From the NCBI GenBank assembly GCA_012931725.1, contig CM022950.1:57990754-58054753 (forward strand): a stretch of DNA of 64,000 nt, written 5' to 3'. The notes under the pieces were generated by a model, which ran no database searches, was not told where the DNA came from, and saw only the letters and a program-made list of their open reading frames with translations. The position numbers and the translations under genes were made by a program. Source of the DNA: Litsea cubeba (taxonomy: Eukaryota; Streptophyta; Magnoliopsida; Laurales; Lauraceae). Numbering within the stretch: the stretch's first letter is position 1; each line of letters opens with the position of its first letter. Below, one piece after another: positions 1 through 10,547 of the stretch.

Positions 1-182
1 TAAATCCGATAGTTTTTTATAGTACATTTTTATGTAATTTCTCTTGTATAGGTGGACCCCGCGACTACCCCAACCTTCTGGCTAGTGTCCCAAGGCATCA
101 AGAAGAGATTTCAATAACAAAAGTTCCATAAAGAAATTTTGGTGAAGAAATCGTAGGAAAAGTTGAAGAATTCCAAAATAAG
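1..182 (+). repeat. Older Athila-type LTR, left fragment
   Basis: Read on the opposite strand, this stretch matches the 35380-35550 part of the solo LTR and the 1600-1740 part of the neighbouring LTR, including the segment around 'gccttgggacactagcc' and the GGGGTCCACC motif. It is therefore a piece of an LTR of the same family in inverted orientation. It stops at 182, where the 183-10079 element is inserted, and resumes at 10085. The left end lies outside the window. Confidence 0.85.
178..182. other. Target site duplication, left copy (ATAAG)
   Basis: ATAAG directly precedes the TG of the left LTR and is repeated at 10080-10084 directly after the CA of the right LTR. A perfect 5-bp duplication is the expected mark of LTR-retrotransposon integration and fixes both element ends. 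Confidence 0.9.
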
Positions 183-1860
183 TGATCGACACTTATATGT
201 GGAACTTTTAACCGCAAGACTATGGTGTCGTCAAGTAGTAAATGACTAAAGAGTCCGGATTATCGATCCCACGAAGAGAGGATGGAACAAGCAATGAATC
301 CAATTAAGGGAGAATTAAACTAAGATATAGCTAATATAGACAATTGAAGTGAATAATTAAAACTAATAAACTATGTGATGTAAATAAATAATTAACAATC
401 TAAAATATGAAGTTAATTAGATCTAAGCTAATCTAACAAACTACACTAAACTAGTGTGTGAATGGTGTTGGAAATGGAAGATTTAAGGTGAGGATGTGGT
501 GTGAAACGTGTGTGATTTTAAAATAAGTGGTGTGAACTGTAGATCTAACAATCTAGAATTGAAAATAACAAATCAAACAAAGATTAAAATTAACAACAAT
601 CAAGATAAGAGATTAGGCAATCCAAAATTCACTAAGTATGTAATTAATTCAAACAATGCATGTTCTAATTCAACTCCCAAGTCTACAATCCAATTAGCAA
701 TCTCTTGCCTAATTGGATTGGATGATATAACAATGAAGATCAAAGTAAAAGAAATCAAAGGCCAAGATCCTAGATCATCATCTAGCTACCCTAACAATGA
801 ATCATCAAAATCAAGCTACAAAAGATCAAAGATAAGGGCTCTAGAACATGTTATGTGAGAGAACTTAATCAAACTACAAAGCATCAATTGAGATTATCCG
901 AGCATCAAGTTTAGAGATAGAGCATGAGAAATGAGAGAGATTAGTACAACTAGATCTAAAATCTACTAATCAATTAAGGCACAAGTAGGGAATTTACACT
1001 AAAACATGCATGGAATTGAACTAATCACATTACTTAGCTTCAAAAGGAGAGCCTAATTCAAGAGCTTTAATTTAGCCACTAAACATCAAGAAAGTGCTCC
1101 AAATCTTCATTAATGATCTTCAATTACACACACTCTCTCTAGATTAGTTACAAAGAAGCTCCTAATTACATTCTAAAAGTAAACATAAAATTGCAAAAAA
1201 AAACTAACTTGCCAAAAGATCTCCTCTTCTCTACAAAAACATTCCAATTTATAGAAACTTTGAAGATATTTGATTGGCCCTCTTCTCTACAAAAATATTC
1301 CAATTTATAGAAACTTTGAAGATATTTGATTGGCTCATTTTCATTCACAAGGATTGCTTTGATTGGTTGCAACTTGAAGGCTTTTGATTGGCTTTTTTGC
1401 TTTCACATGGATTGCTTCAATTTGATTGGTTGTAACAAACTTTCCTTCCAAAAGCATATGTGCTGAAATATCTTCTATGTAAAAAATATATATATATATA
1501 TATATAATTGTTGGGATTTGAGCCCATAACCTATATCATATCAGCCAAAGCTCTAACCAATACACCAACCACCGCTTTGTGTCTGAAAATGACTTCTTCT
1601 CATCTTATTTTGGAACTCTTCAGCACTACTGATGCCTTGGGACATTAGCCGGAAGGTTGGGGTAGTCGCGTGGTCCACCTATATAAGAGAAATTATATAA
1701 AAATACGCTATAAATAATCGGACTTATGCATGATAATCCGATAATCCGTTTAATGTGATAGAATGATAAAATCTCTGTGTAAAGCAAATGATATGCATAT
1801 GAGATGCTGATAAAACCCGAACTAATGAGGGGTAAAATATGTAATATTTAACACTCATCA
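183..1860 (-). repeat. 3' LTR of the Athila-like element
   Basis: It begins TGATCGACAC and ends ACTCATCA (top strand) and aligns along its length with 7989-10079. It is about 1.68 kb, shorter than its partner because it lacks the MITE at 9314-9702 and a further segment of about 100 bp (partner 9186-9290). It also has its own short tandem duplication near 1223-1335. Confidence 0.92.
1223..1335. repeat. 56-bp tandem duplication inside the LTR
   Basis: Two adjacent near-identical units begin with CCTCTTCTCTAC at 1223 and 1279 and each ends near GATATTTGATTGGC. The partner LTR has only one copy (about 9025-9080), so the duplication arose in this copy, or was lost from the other, after or during insertion. 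Confidence 0.85.
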
Positions 1861-1875
1861 AACCCCCAAACCTAC
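1861..1875 (-). other. Polypurine tract
   Basis: Directly inside the 3' LTR the minus strand reads a purine-rich GTAGGTTTGGGGGTT, the position and composition expected for the plus-strand primer of reverse transcription. A similar GGTTTGGGGGTGAGG lies further inside, near 3518-3535 on the minus strand. Confidence 0.8.
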
Positions 1876-3530
1876 ATTCTGCTAGTCCCGAGCAAAAACT
1901 ATGAAGAAAAACTAAACTATAGGTAAGAAAACACGGTAAAGATCCTAACTCACTTACGCAGGAATCGCGACTGCACTTAGCTCGTGCAATAAGCCTTTAA
2001 ACCCCTAAGTTTCCCCTAGTGGACGAGTTTTGTCTCGTGAGGGTTTTCAGCGAATAAATCCCACAAAATTCTTTTTATTTTGGAAATAAAATATTTTTGA
2101 TGTCCAATAGTCTCTAGCAAGCTAATAAGAGTGAGTACTGAGTTAGGAATACTAGCCAACTCCTGAAGATATGTCAATCAATACCTAAGTCCCACTGTGT
2201 ATGTGTGTGTATTTAGCCAATAATCATGCAATCTTCAAGTCGAAGCTCACATAACCTTAATCCCCTTCGGAATACATTTTGCCTTCACTACAGCCTTACA
2301 GGTCATACTCTCAACAATGGAAGCACATAGATTTTGCTGACTAACTCTCAGTATGTGAGTGTGAATAAGGCTAAGAACTCACATAATTGATGAAGAACGG
2401 AGCTTATGTATAGAATGATTGATCTCAAAGAATAAGATATAATCAGTAGAAGGTGAAAATGCTCACTAAACTTCTCACTCATTTAGCACCTAACCTTTCC
2501 TAGGATCTAATAGGTCTTTCATAGGTTGTAATGGGGTTAGGGTTAGATAGGTAATGCTAAGTGTTCTTGAGAAGGTAAGGTTCTTCAAGTCTTCATAGGA
2601 AGGTCTTCCACTATCTTCACTTCTTCATTTTGCTTTGTGTTCTTCATTCCACTCTGAATCTTTTGGTGCTTGCTTTTCTTTAGTTTCTCATATCTTTTTT
2701 TTCTTTTTCTTTTGTTTTCCTTTGGTTCTCATTTCTTCTTCTTCTTCTTTTTTTTTTTCAACTTTCAAATTCCTTTATTCAGTTGTCATCCCTTTGTAGA
2801 ACATCTATATTTTGGTAGCCCATGTGAAGTCTTCATCACTAATGCTCAAATCCTTCATTTCTTCATATATCCCTACCCTTCTAAAAAACAATAGGTCAAA
2901 AATGATTATATATATATGGGTGATGAGGCTTGGGACAATGAAGGAAAGTTTCTTGTAAAATAGGCTCAAGAGGGCTACTAAGTGTATAAAATGTAATAGG
3001 TGAGTTCAAAATTTGGCCATTGATTTTTAGAATGCCTATCATCTTCCCCTAAGTTCGAAAAATGTATCATAAGCTACAAGGCAAGATTTCTTCACATTTT
3101 GATGTCACCTCTATGGTTAGAACAAGGAATAGCACTTATGAGATCGAAAGTGCTGGACTAAAAAGCTCTAGGAGTAGCTCTTCATTCTACTCAGGAATAG
3201 CGCAGAAGAGTCCTCACCCAAACAGATATAGATAGGCTCAATCACTCAATGGGTTTTAGTCTCCACTAATGATTCTTTCAGGTCTCTCATAAGTGATTTG
3301 CTCTTCTCTTGGACTGCATTCATGTGGCCAAATGTGTAAAAAATTTCTAGGAAATGTACAAATGACAACTCTTCAAGCAAAATCCATGGACAATTTTTGA
3401 AATATTTTTCAGATTTTTAGTGATTTTGGAAAATTTTCAAATTTTTAGGGTTTTTGGTATAAATGGAAAACAAAATAACTTATGTACATGCAAAATGCAA
3501 TGCATGAGATGCAGTGCCTCACCCCCAAAC
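1876..3530 (-). other. Non-coding 3' internal region of the Athila-like element
   Basis: About 1.65 kb between the pol remnant and the polypurine tract. All frames are closed. It holds a pyrimidine-rich stretch near 2640-2770 and a short AT microsatellite near 2907. An env-like frame, which some Athila elements carry here, was not seen. Confidence 0.7.
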
Positions 3531-3633
3531 CTATCCTAAACATTGTCTCCAATGTTTATGTATAATAGAAATAAAATAGGACAAGGAAGATAAATTGGAA
3601 TTTCTCACCATGGGATGCCGACACACGGGTATT

Positions 3634-3649
3634 TTGGGTTGCCTCCCAA
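3634..3649 (-). other. Conserved hairpin after pol
   Basis: The minus strand reads TTGGGAGGCAACCCAA, a near-perfect inverted repeat. This box recurs shortly after the end of pol in many plant Athila/Tat elements. Its presence just downstream of the integrase C-terminal remnant supports the view that the element's 3' portion is in place and only the middle of pol is missing. Confidence 0.65.
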
Positions 3650-3705
3650 CAAGCACTAAGTTTAATGTCTTCAGCCAGACGCAGTTAACAGTGTATGAGG
3701 CCAAT

Positions 3706-3972
3706 CTATCCTGAGTCCACAAGAAGGACCTTCTCAGCAACATTCTCAGGATCCACAAACTTAAGATACTCTTTTAATATGTGCCCATTCACTTGAAATG
3801 TGCTACCATCTTTGGGATTCAAAAGTTCAAATGCAACGTGGAAATGGACTGAAGGTTCACAAGATGGTTTAGCACCTTCTTCCAGATGAATTTGGTGCAT
3901 AACTATAGAGGGACTGATTCCTTTAATGTCCGAAATGGTCCAACCTAGGGCACTCTGATGGTCTTTTAGCAC
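3706..3972 (-). pseudogene. RT start fused to integrase end (deletion junction)
   Basis: The 88-residue frame has two unrelated halves. Residues 1-39 (HQSALGWTISDIKGIS, then HQIHLEEGAKP) are the conserved lead-in to reverse transcriptase, just before the fingers domain. From about residue 41 the text changes to FELLNPKDGSTFQVNGHILK, the pattern that ends the integrase of Athila/Tat elements. The join lies near 3853. All RT catalytic motifs, RNase H, and the integrase zinc finger and DDE core are missing. The reading frame stays open across the join. Confidence 0.8.
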
Positions 3973-4047
3973 ATCCAGTAATTTCTTTTCCTGCTATTCT
4001 TCAAGGTCTGATGCAATAATTACTGGGTTGCTAGCAGAGGGCCCTAA

Positions 4048-5403
4048 CTAGGCATACTTTAAATTCTCAGGTAATGGTTTCAATTCTAACTTGGGTGGCT
4101 CAACAACAATTGATTCTTTTTCGACCTTAGATTCAGAGGTGGATGTAAAGATAGGCTTAATTTTTTGCTTCCATTGGCCAACATCCATCGACTGGGCCGA
4201 ATCCAATAATGCATTAACTTCGCATATGGATCCGTTGACGCCTATATCGGCATTGAAGTGAGCCAGACATTCCTCCAGTGGATCAATGTAACATGATGAT
4301 TGAACTGTTTGATCAACTAATGTATTAATCATGTTCACTTCCTCATCATCATCTAGGTCCGATGTTTGGAGTCCGTTACGAAAAACATTCAACTCCAACT
4401 TCATGTTTCCGAAACTAAGTGTCACAACCCCATTCCTGCATCTAATCACTGCATCTGATGTTGTAAGGAACGGTTCACCAAGAATGACAGGAATATGTCG
4501 GTTGGGGGCTGTCACTGGTTCGGTATCCAAAACCACAAAATCAACTGAAAAATAAAAATCCTTAACTTTGACGATCACATCTTCAACCACACCTTTCGGA
4601 TACTTGACTGACCTATCAGCAAGATAAAGGGTAATATCAGTCTTCTTCAATCCTCCCAGGCCCAACTGTGTGTACATGGAGTACGGCAGTAAATTCACAC
4701 TTGCCCCTAAATCAAGGAGACACCTCTCTATGACAGAGTCTCCTATCTGAATGGTAATGGTAGGGCAGCCAGGGTCTTTGTATTTGAGTGCAATGGTCTG
4801 CTGGATCAAGCCTGATGCTTGGGCTGCCATCACAGCGGTTCTAGGTATTGATGTTTTCCGCTTGACAGTGGTCAAGTCTTTAAAAAACTTGGAGTAGGAA
4901 GGGATTTGTTTTACGGCATCAAGGAAGGGTATGTTTATCTGGACATTTTTGAAAACTTCTAAGATTCCCTCAAAGTGATCCTTCTTCCTAGTCTCCTTCA
5001 ATCGGTGTGGGAATGGTGCTCTAGGTACCACTTCTAACGATGATGGTTCAACTATAATGGGCTTCTGAATCTTCTCTTTTTGTGGCTCTCCTCTTGGTAT
5101 GGATTCTTCTCGCTTTTTCTCTTTTTCTCTTTCTGCATTCTCTTTCAAATCTTTCTTCAAATTCTCTTTCTCGGGTTCGACAACTTTCCTCGAACTCTCT
5201 GGTTTTCCAAAAAAAACCTTCTCTCTTTGATCCTCTTCAGGCATCTCAACTCTATTGTCAACAGTCTTTCCATATCTTAGAGTATGGATTGCATGCACAT
5301 GCTCATTACTCTCTACCAAATACTGGCCTCTAGGCTGATTGGGCTGTCCTTTCGGATTAGGAATGGTTTGGCTCAGGAATTGGCCCTTTTCTCTCTCAGA
5401 CAA
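4048..5403 (-). pseudogene. Athila-type aspartic protease region of gag-pol
   Basis: This frame encodes the linker after gag and a retropepsin-like protease that processes the polyprotein. The first ~130 residues are a Lys/Glu-rich linker. The protease core follows, with the active-site run CLLDLGASVNLLPY at about residues 228-241 (DLGAS in place of the commoner DTGAS, usual for Athila), LADRSVKYPKG, and the flap and C-terminal element VILGEPFLTTSDAVI. The open frame is longer than shown: upstream it continues in the same frame into 5640-5416, separated only by one in-frame TAG near 5416-5418, so the first residue here is not a true start. Downstream it leads towards the RT remnant. It belongs with the gag frames 5416-6772 as one original gag-pro gene. 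Confidence 0.85.
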
Positions 5404-5415
5404 CTGTAAGGTGAG

Positions 5416-5978
5416 CTAACCTAAATGGGCCTCTAATTTTGCAATGGACTGGTTCTGGACCTGGTTAGTCTGCTCTTGGAGTTGAATGAATTTGGATAAC
5501 AGGTTCTCCAGATGAGAAGATTGCTGAGGGACTTGTGCTGGTGCAAAGTAGTTAGGCATCTGATCTAGGACTAGTGTCCTACACTGGTTCTGTGGTTGGA
5601 ATTGATTATGCTGTATGGGTTGCTGAGGATGAGGAACCATTGGATGATTGGTTTGAACATGTTGCTGGTGCTGCCTAAGGTATTGCAGCTGGAATCCGAG
5701 TTGACCTCCATGGGACTGAATAGGCTTGGATTGATGATACGAAAAATTGGGGTGGAACCTATTGTCTGGGTGGTAGGTCGACTAAAAGTGTTAACAGTTG
5801 GTTTCTGAAAGTTTCCATAAGAATTCAGCGCATTGGCTTGCTCGGCCTTGGCAAATGGTAGACTAGGGCAACTCTCAACCACATGCTCACAACTATCGCA
5901 TAACACACAAACATGATGCGGTTCACTCATACTTCTTGAGGTGGGCTTATCTTGCTGAGGGGTGGGTTGGCATGACAT
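5416..5978 (-). pseudogene. Athila gag, nucleocapsid part
   Basis: Two overlapping frames cover the C-terminal part of gag. The first (5978 to 5571) contains one zinc knuckle, CVLCDSCEHVVESC, with CX2CX4HX4C spacing, followed by the QANALNSYGNFQKP segment. The second (5640 to 5416) is Gln-rich with a short coiled stretch (LENLLSKFIQLQEQ) and leads into the protease frame. A 1-nt shift separates this part from the capsid part near 5978, and a second shift lies between the two frames. It would bind genomic RNA in the virus-like particle if intact. Confidence 0.75.
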
Positions 5979-6772
5979 TACAGATATAGATCTATCTTTT
6001 TGCTCAAATTTTCCACTCCCTGAACTAAACTGGTCATCACATTTTTCAACTCAGGGTCCTGTTTGATGTTGTACATTCTAGGCTTCTGGATCTCTATCTT
6101 ATCTCTCTCAAAATCTTTCCTATTACTGCTCCAATTTTGTGAATTTTCCGTAAGCTTGACAAGGAATTCATATGCTTGATCGGCAGTCTGATTCATGAAT
6201 TCTCCTTTGTGCATTTATTCAATCAAGATACGCTGGGGGTTCGTAAGACCTCTATAAAAGAAATGTATCAACTCTCCTTTGTCAATCCCTTGATGTGGGC
6301 ATTTGATCAATAGGTCATGGAATCTCTCCCAGGTTCCGGCAAACTCTTCCTCAAGTCGTCCCCTAAAGTTCCTGATGGCACTCCTAAACTGCTCAGTTTT
6401 GCTCACTGGAAAAAATTTGGACATAAACTTTTTGACAAGCTCATCCCAGGTGGTAATGGAGTTTGGAGTCAAGGAATTCAGCCAGGCGGCTGCATGATCT
6501 TCTAGTAAGAGGGGAAACAACCTAAACTTCACGGCTTCACTATTCAAATTTTGATTCCTAAACGTGTGGCAGATGGTTAGGAATTTGTTTAAATGGATAT
6601 AGGCCTGCTCACACTCAGATCCATGAAATTTTGGTAACATGTTGATGGTAACGGGCCGGATTTCATATTGGTCCGCATTATTTTCTGGCAAAACTATACA
6701 ACTAGGTGAAGTTGATGAAAATGGTCCAAATAGTTCATTGAGGGTCCTTTGTTGAGGGTTTTGGGCAACCAT
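5978..6772 (-). pseudogene. Athila gag, capsid part
   Basis: Gag capsid domain (retrotransposon gag family). The start is the ATG at 6772, reading MVAQNPQQRTLNELFG. The capsid core is recognisable from VKFRLFPLLLEDHAAAWLNS through WERFHDLLIKCPHQG to FYRGLTNPQRILIE. One in-frame TAA (6217-6215) interrupts it. The continuation 6214-5978 (ADQAYEFLVKLTENSQNW) is the usual segment after the capsid core. It would assemble the cytoplasmic particle that packages element RNA. The lesions show this copy is non-functional unless they are assembly errors. Confidence 0.85.
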
Positions 6773-7964
6773 TGTGGGTACTATGGGTGGGGCAGGTAAA
6801 GCAAGTAATCAATCCTCACTAATCGGCCTTGATCACGTATCCACACTCGTATACAACTGCGACTAACCTAGCAATGCAATGGCCTGCTCAATGAAATGAA
6901 TGCAACATAACAAAAATTTTGAAAACTAAATGAAAAGTTAATCTAAACTAAGGTTACCTAAAAGAATTATAGACAGGTCCTAACTGTGAAGAGGACACTC
7001 TGGCCTCCAACTTGGACCTATGAAACGAAAATTCTGGCCAGTTAAACCCCAGGTAGATCGTGGGATCTCGACGCGCTAGGCGAAGGCTCCTCTTAAAAAC
7101 CAACTCCTCGAACAACAAAGTTGTCTCCTTAATTGGCAAAATGGTAGCCAAGGGACAACGTTTGCTTAGGCACCAGAAAATCTGCCAAGGCACACAATTG
7201 GTACAACTGCGGTGGTCTTCCCTAGTGAGCTCGTAACCTAAGGTCACGTTTCTACTAAATTTTATTATGGTTTATTGGTTCTAAACTAAGTGAGAATTGA
7301 GATGAAGTCCTAAGGGCAAGGAAACGGTGATGAAATTCGAATCCTTATCTTGTTGGGGTAATTTGCCCTTTACTAGTAGTGCACCAAATTACAAGTGTAT
7401 TTGAAAAAAATACACTATAAAGTAAGGATCAACCAACAAAGTAAACCCGCTTGCAAGGGATTCGTGGGGGTTAGGAAATGCAAACCTCCCGATTTATTTC
7501 GGGGGACGAATCGGTTATCGTCGACTCACACCACGGACACCAATTTCCGTGTACGAATGTGAAGGACTACGACGGTATAGTCCAACCGTCCTCCTTCCCT
7601 ACAAGTAATTTATTGCAATTCTACTAAACAACTAACTACTTAAGATAAGTAAAGTGCGAAAGTAAAGTAAATGGGTCACGGGCCGACCCGCAACCAAAAT
7701 TATTACAACTTTGATAATAAATACCTAATACAACCAACTAAGAAAGCAAATAAATGTCTAAACTAATTCTAAACTAGGAAAGCAAGTAAAATCTTCAAGT
7801 TCTTCAATGCACTTTCCCACTTTTCTTTGCTCCAAGCGATGATTTCCCTACAAAAGAAACACAAACAATGTGTAGAATCCGCAAGGAAAATAAAGGAAAG
7901 ATAAAAAGTACACTAAGCTAAAAATGAGTTCAACTCTATGGAATTCAAAACTTTTCGATGCCTC
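6773..7964 (-). other. 5' untranslated leader of the Athila-like element
   Basis: About 1.2 kb between the primer binding site and the gag start. No coding signal was recognised. Part of it (6954-7247) is open for 97 codons in one frame, but that translation resembles nothing known to me. Confidence 0.7.
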
Positions 7965-7982
7965 TCCCCGGCAACGGCGCCA
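7965..7982 (-). other. Primer binding site, tRNA-Asp type
   Basis: The minus strand reads TGGCGCCGTTGCCGGGGA, which is the exact complement of the 3' end of plant tRNA-Asp including CCA. It lies 6 nt inside the 5' LTR. This fixes the element's orientation as minus and supports the Athila assignment. Confidence 0.92.
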
Positions 7983-7988
7983 AGAACT

Positions 7989-10079
7989 TGATCGACACTT
8001 ATATGTGCAACTTTTAACCGCAAGACTACGGTGTCGTCAAGTAGTAAAGGACTAAAGAGTCCGGATTATCGATCCCACAAAGAGAGGATGGAACAAGCAA
8101 TGAATCCAATTAAAGGAGAATTGAACTAAGATATAGCTAATATAGACAATTGAAGTGAATAATTAAAACTAATAAACTATGTGATGTAAATAAATAATTA
8201 ACAGTCTAAAATATGAAGTTAATTAGATCTAAGCTAATCTAACAGGCTACACTAAACTAGTGTGTGAATGGTGGTGAAAATGGAAGATTTAAAGTGAGGA
8301 TGTGGTATGAAACGTGTGTGATTTTAAAACAAGTGGTGTGAAGTGTAGATCTAACAATCTAGAATTAAAAATAACAAATCAAACAAAGATTAAAATTAAC
8401 AACAATCAAGATAAGAGATTAGGCAATCCAAAATCCACTAAGTATGTAATTAATTCAAACAATGCATGTTCTAACTCAACTCCCAAGTCTACAATCCAAT
8501 TAGCAATCTCTTGCCTAATTGGATTGGATGATATAACAATGAAGATCAAAGTAAAAGAAAATCAAAGGCCGAGATCCTAGATCATCATCTAGCCACCCTA
8601 ACAATGAATCATCAAAATCAAGCTACAAAAGATCAAAGATAAGGGCTCTAGAGCATGCTATGTGAGAGAACTTAATCAAACTACAAAGCATCAATTGAGA
8701 TTATCCGAGCATCAAGTGTAGAGATAGAGCATGAGAAATGAGAGAGATTAGCACAACTAGATCTAAAATCTACTAATCAATTAAGGCACAAGTAGAAAAT
8801 TTAAACTAAAACATGCATGGAATTGAACTAATCACATTACTTAGCTTCAAAAGGAGAGCCTAATTCAAGAGCTTTAGCCACTAAACATCAAGAAAGTGCT
8901 CCAAATCTTCATTAATGATCTTCAATTACACACTCTCTCTAGATTAGTTACAAACAAGCTCCTAATTACATTATAAAAGTAAACGTAAAATTGTAAAAAA
9001 AAAAACGAACTTGCCAAAAGATCTCCTCTTCTCTACAAAAACATTCCAATTTATAGAAACTTTGAAGATATTTGATTGGCTCATTTTCATTCACAAGGAT
9101 TGCTTCCAATTGGCTCTTTTGCTTTCACATGGATTGCTTCAATTTGATTGGTTGTAACAAACTTTCCTTCCAAAAGCATATGTGCTTTTTGTGGTCCTTC
9201 ATTTTGGAGGCTTTTGATTGGCCCATATCCTTTCACATAGATTTGTGCCATGGCAATCTTTGATTGGTGGAGAGGTTAGAATTGGATGAAATATCTTCTA
9301 TGTAAAATATATAGAGCAAGGCTCTCCTAAGCTTAAGCTTATGATATGATTCCGTAAGCTAACGCTTCTGGGGCCCATCCTTGATCCATCCAAATGGACC
9401 AAACACACGACCCCCTTAAATTGCACAAGCCCACCAACTTTTGGTCAAATCCGAATTTACTAGACTGTTGGATCAACTATGTACCAATCCGAATGGACCG
9501 TTGACCATTAAACTTTTGGTGCCCAGATGGAGATGATAAAAACCACGATTGGGGCTGATTTTTTGTAGGAAGGAGGGTCCCAGGGAGTCCTTGAAATCCC
9601 CCCCACCCCATCCCCATGTGGGTCCCCAAGTGGGCCCCACTACGTAATTGAGCTTACTTTAGCTTACCTTATCTTAAGCTTCAGCTTAGGAGAGCTGGCC
9701 CCAAATATATATATATATATATATAATTGTTGGGATTTAAACCCATAACCTATATCATACCAACCAAAGCTCTAACCAATACACGAACCACTCATTTGTG
9801 TTGGAAAATGACTTCTTCTCATCTTATTTTGGAATTCTTCAACACTACTGATGCCTTGGGACATTAGCCAGAAGGTTAGGGTAGTCGCAGGGTCCACCTA
9901 CATAAGAGAAATTACATAAAAATGCGCTATAAATGAACAAATTTATGCATGATAATCCGATAATCCGTTTAATATGATAGAATGATAAAATCTCTCTGTA
10001 AAGCAAATGATATGCATATGAGATGCTGGTAAAACCCGAACTAATGAGGGGTAAAATATGTAATATTTAACACTCATCA
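7989..10079 (-). repeat. 5' LTR of the Athila-like element
   Basis: It begins TGATCGACAC and ends ACTCATCA on the top strand, about 2.09 kb. It aligns with 183-1860 except for the inserted 389-bp MITE (9314-9702), about 100 bp near 9186-9290 absent from the partner, and one copy instead of two of the 56-bp unit. Confidence 0.92.
9314..9702. mobile_element. MITE with 9-bp TSD inside the LTR
   Basis: The 389-bp insert is present in only one of the two LTRs of this element. Its ends are inverted: CTCTCCTAAGCTTAAGCTTA on the left and the complement of TAAGCTTCAGCTTAGGAGAG on the right. It is flanked by AAATATATA at 9305-9313 and 9703-9711. A 9-bp duplication suits a Mutator-type MITE, but the flanks are AT-repeat so the TSD is weak evidence. 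It has no coding capacity. Because only one LTR has it, it inserted after the retrotransposon. Confidence 0.8.
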
Positions 10080-10084
10080 ATAAG
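10080..10084. other. Target site duplication, right copy (ATAAG)
   Basis: Perfect match to 178-182, immediately after the LTR's terminal CA. Confidence 0.9.
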
Positions 10085-10546
10085 AGGAGAAGACTTTAAG
10101 AATGAACGAAGTCATTCTCTAACACAAAGTAGCGGTTGGTGTATTGGTTAGAGCCTGGGTAGGTATGAAGCAGGTTATAGATTCAAGTGTCCTCAATGTT
10201 TTTATAAATTGCAATGTATTTGTAGCGAGATGTATTTTTTTGAAAATTTTATTTTACTTTCTCTACACTTTTAGATTGTAATTAGGAGCTTAATTGTAAC
10301 TAATCTAGAGAGAGTGTTTAATTGAAGATAATTAATGAATAATTGGAGCTCTTTCTTGACGTCTAGTAGCTAAAGTTCTTGGATTAGGCTATTCTTTTGA
10401 AGCTAATAAGTAATGTAATTACTTTAATTCCATGCATGTTTTAGTTTAAATTCCCTAATTGTGCCTTGATTGATTAGTAGTTTTTAGATCTAATTGTGCT
10501 AATCTCTCTCATTTCTCATGCTCTATCTCTACACTTGATGCTTGGA
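10085..10546 (+). repeat. Older Athila-type LTR, right fragment
   Basis: This is the continuation of the LTR interrupted at 182. On the complementary strand it matches the LTR segment running from the 'ctctaaccaatacaccaacc' area back to the 'agcatcaagtgtagagatagagcatgag' area. It breaks off near 10546, where Copia-derived sequence starts, so this LTR lost its other end by truncation. Confidence 0.85.
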
Positions 10547-10547
10547 G

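Larger units (their letters stand above)
183..10079 (-). mobile_element. Athila-like Ty3/gypsy element, internally deleted
   Basis: A complete element by structure: two TG...CA LTRs, a tRNA-Asp-type primer binding site, a polypurine tract and a 5-bp TSD. It is read on the minus strand, so the right LTR is the 5' LTR. The coding order is gag (6772 downward), nucleocapsid, protease (to 4048), then a short remnant in which the first residues of reverse transcriptase are joined to the last residues of integrase. RT core, RNase H and most of integrase are absent, so the copy cannot have moved by itself and must have used proteins of a relative or decayed after insertion. Assignment to Athila rests on the tRNA-Asp site, the DLGAS protease and the gag style. 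Confidence 0.88.

Noticed and set aside
508..858. 116-codon and 88-codon plus-strand frames at 508 and 8314
   Set aside because: They are the same AT-rich LTR segment in the two LTR copies; composition is Asn/Lys/Ser driven and no domain exists.
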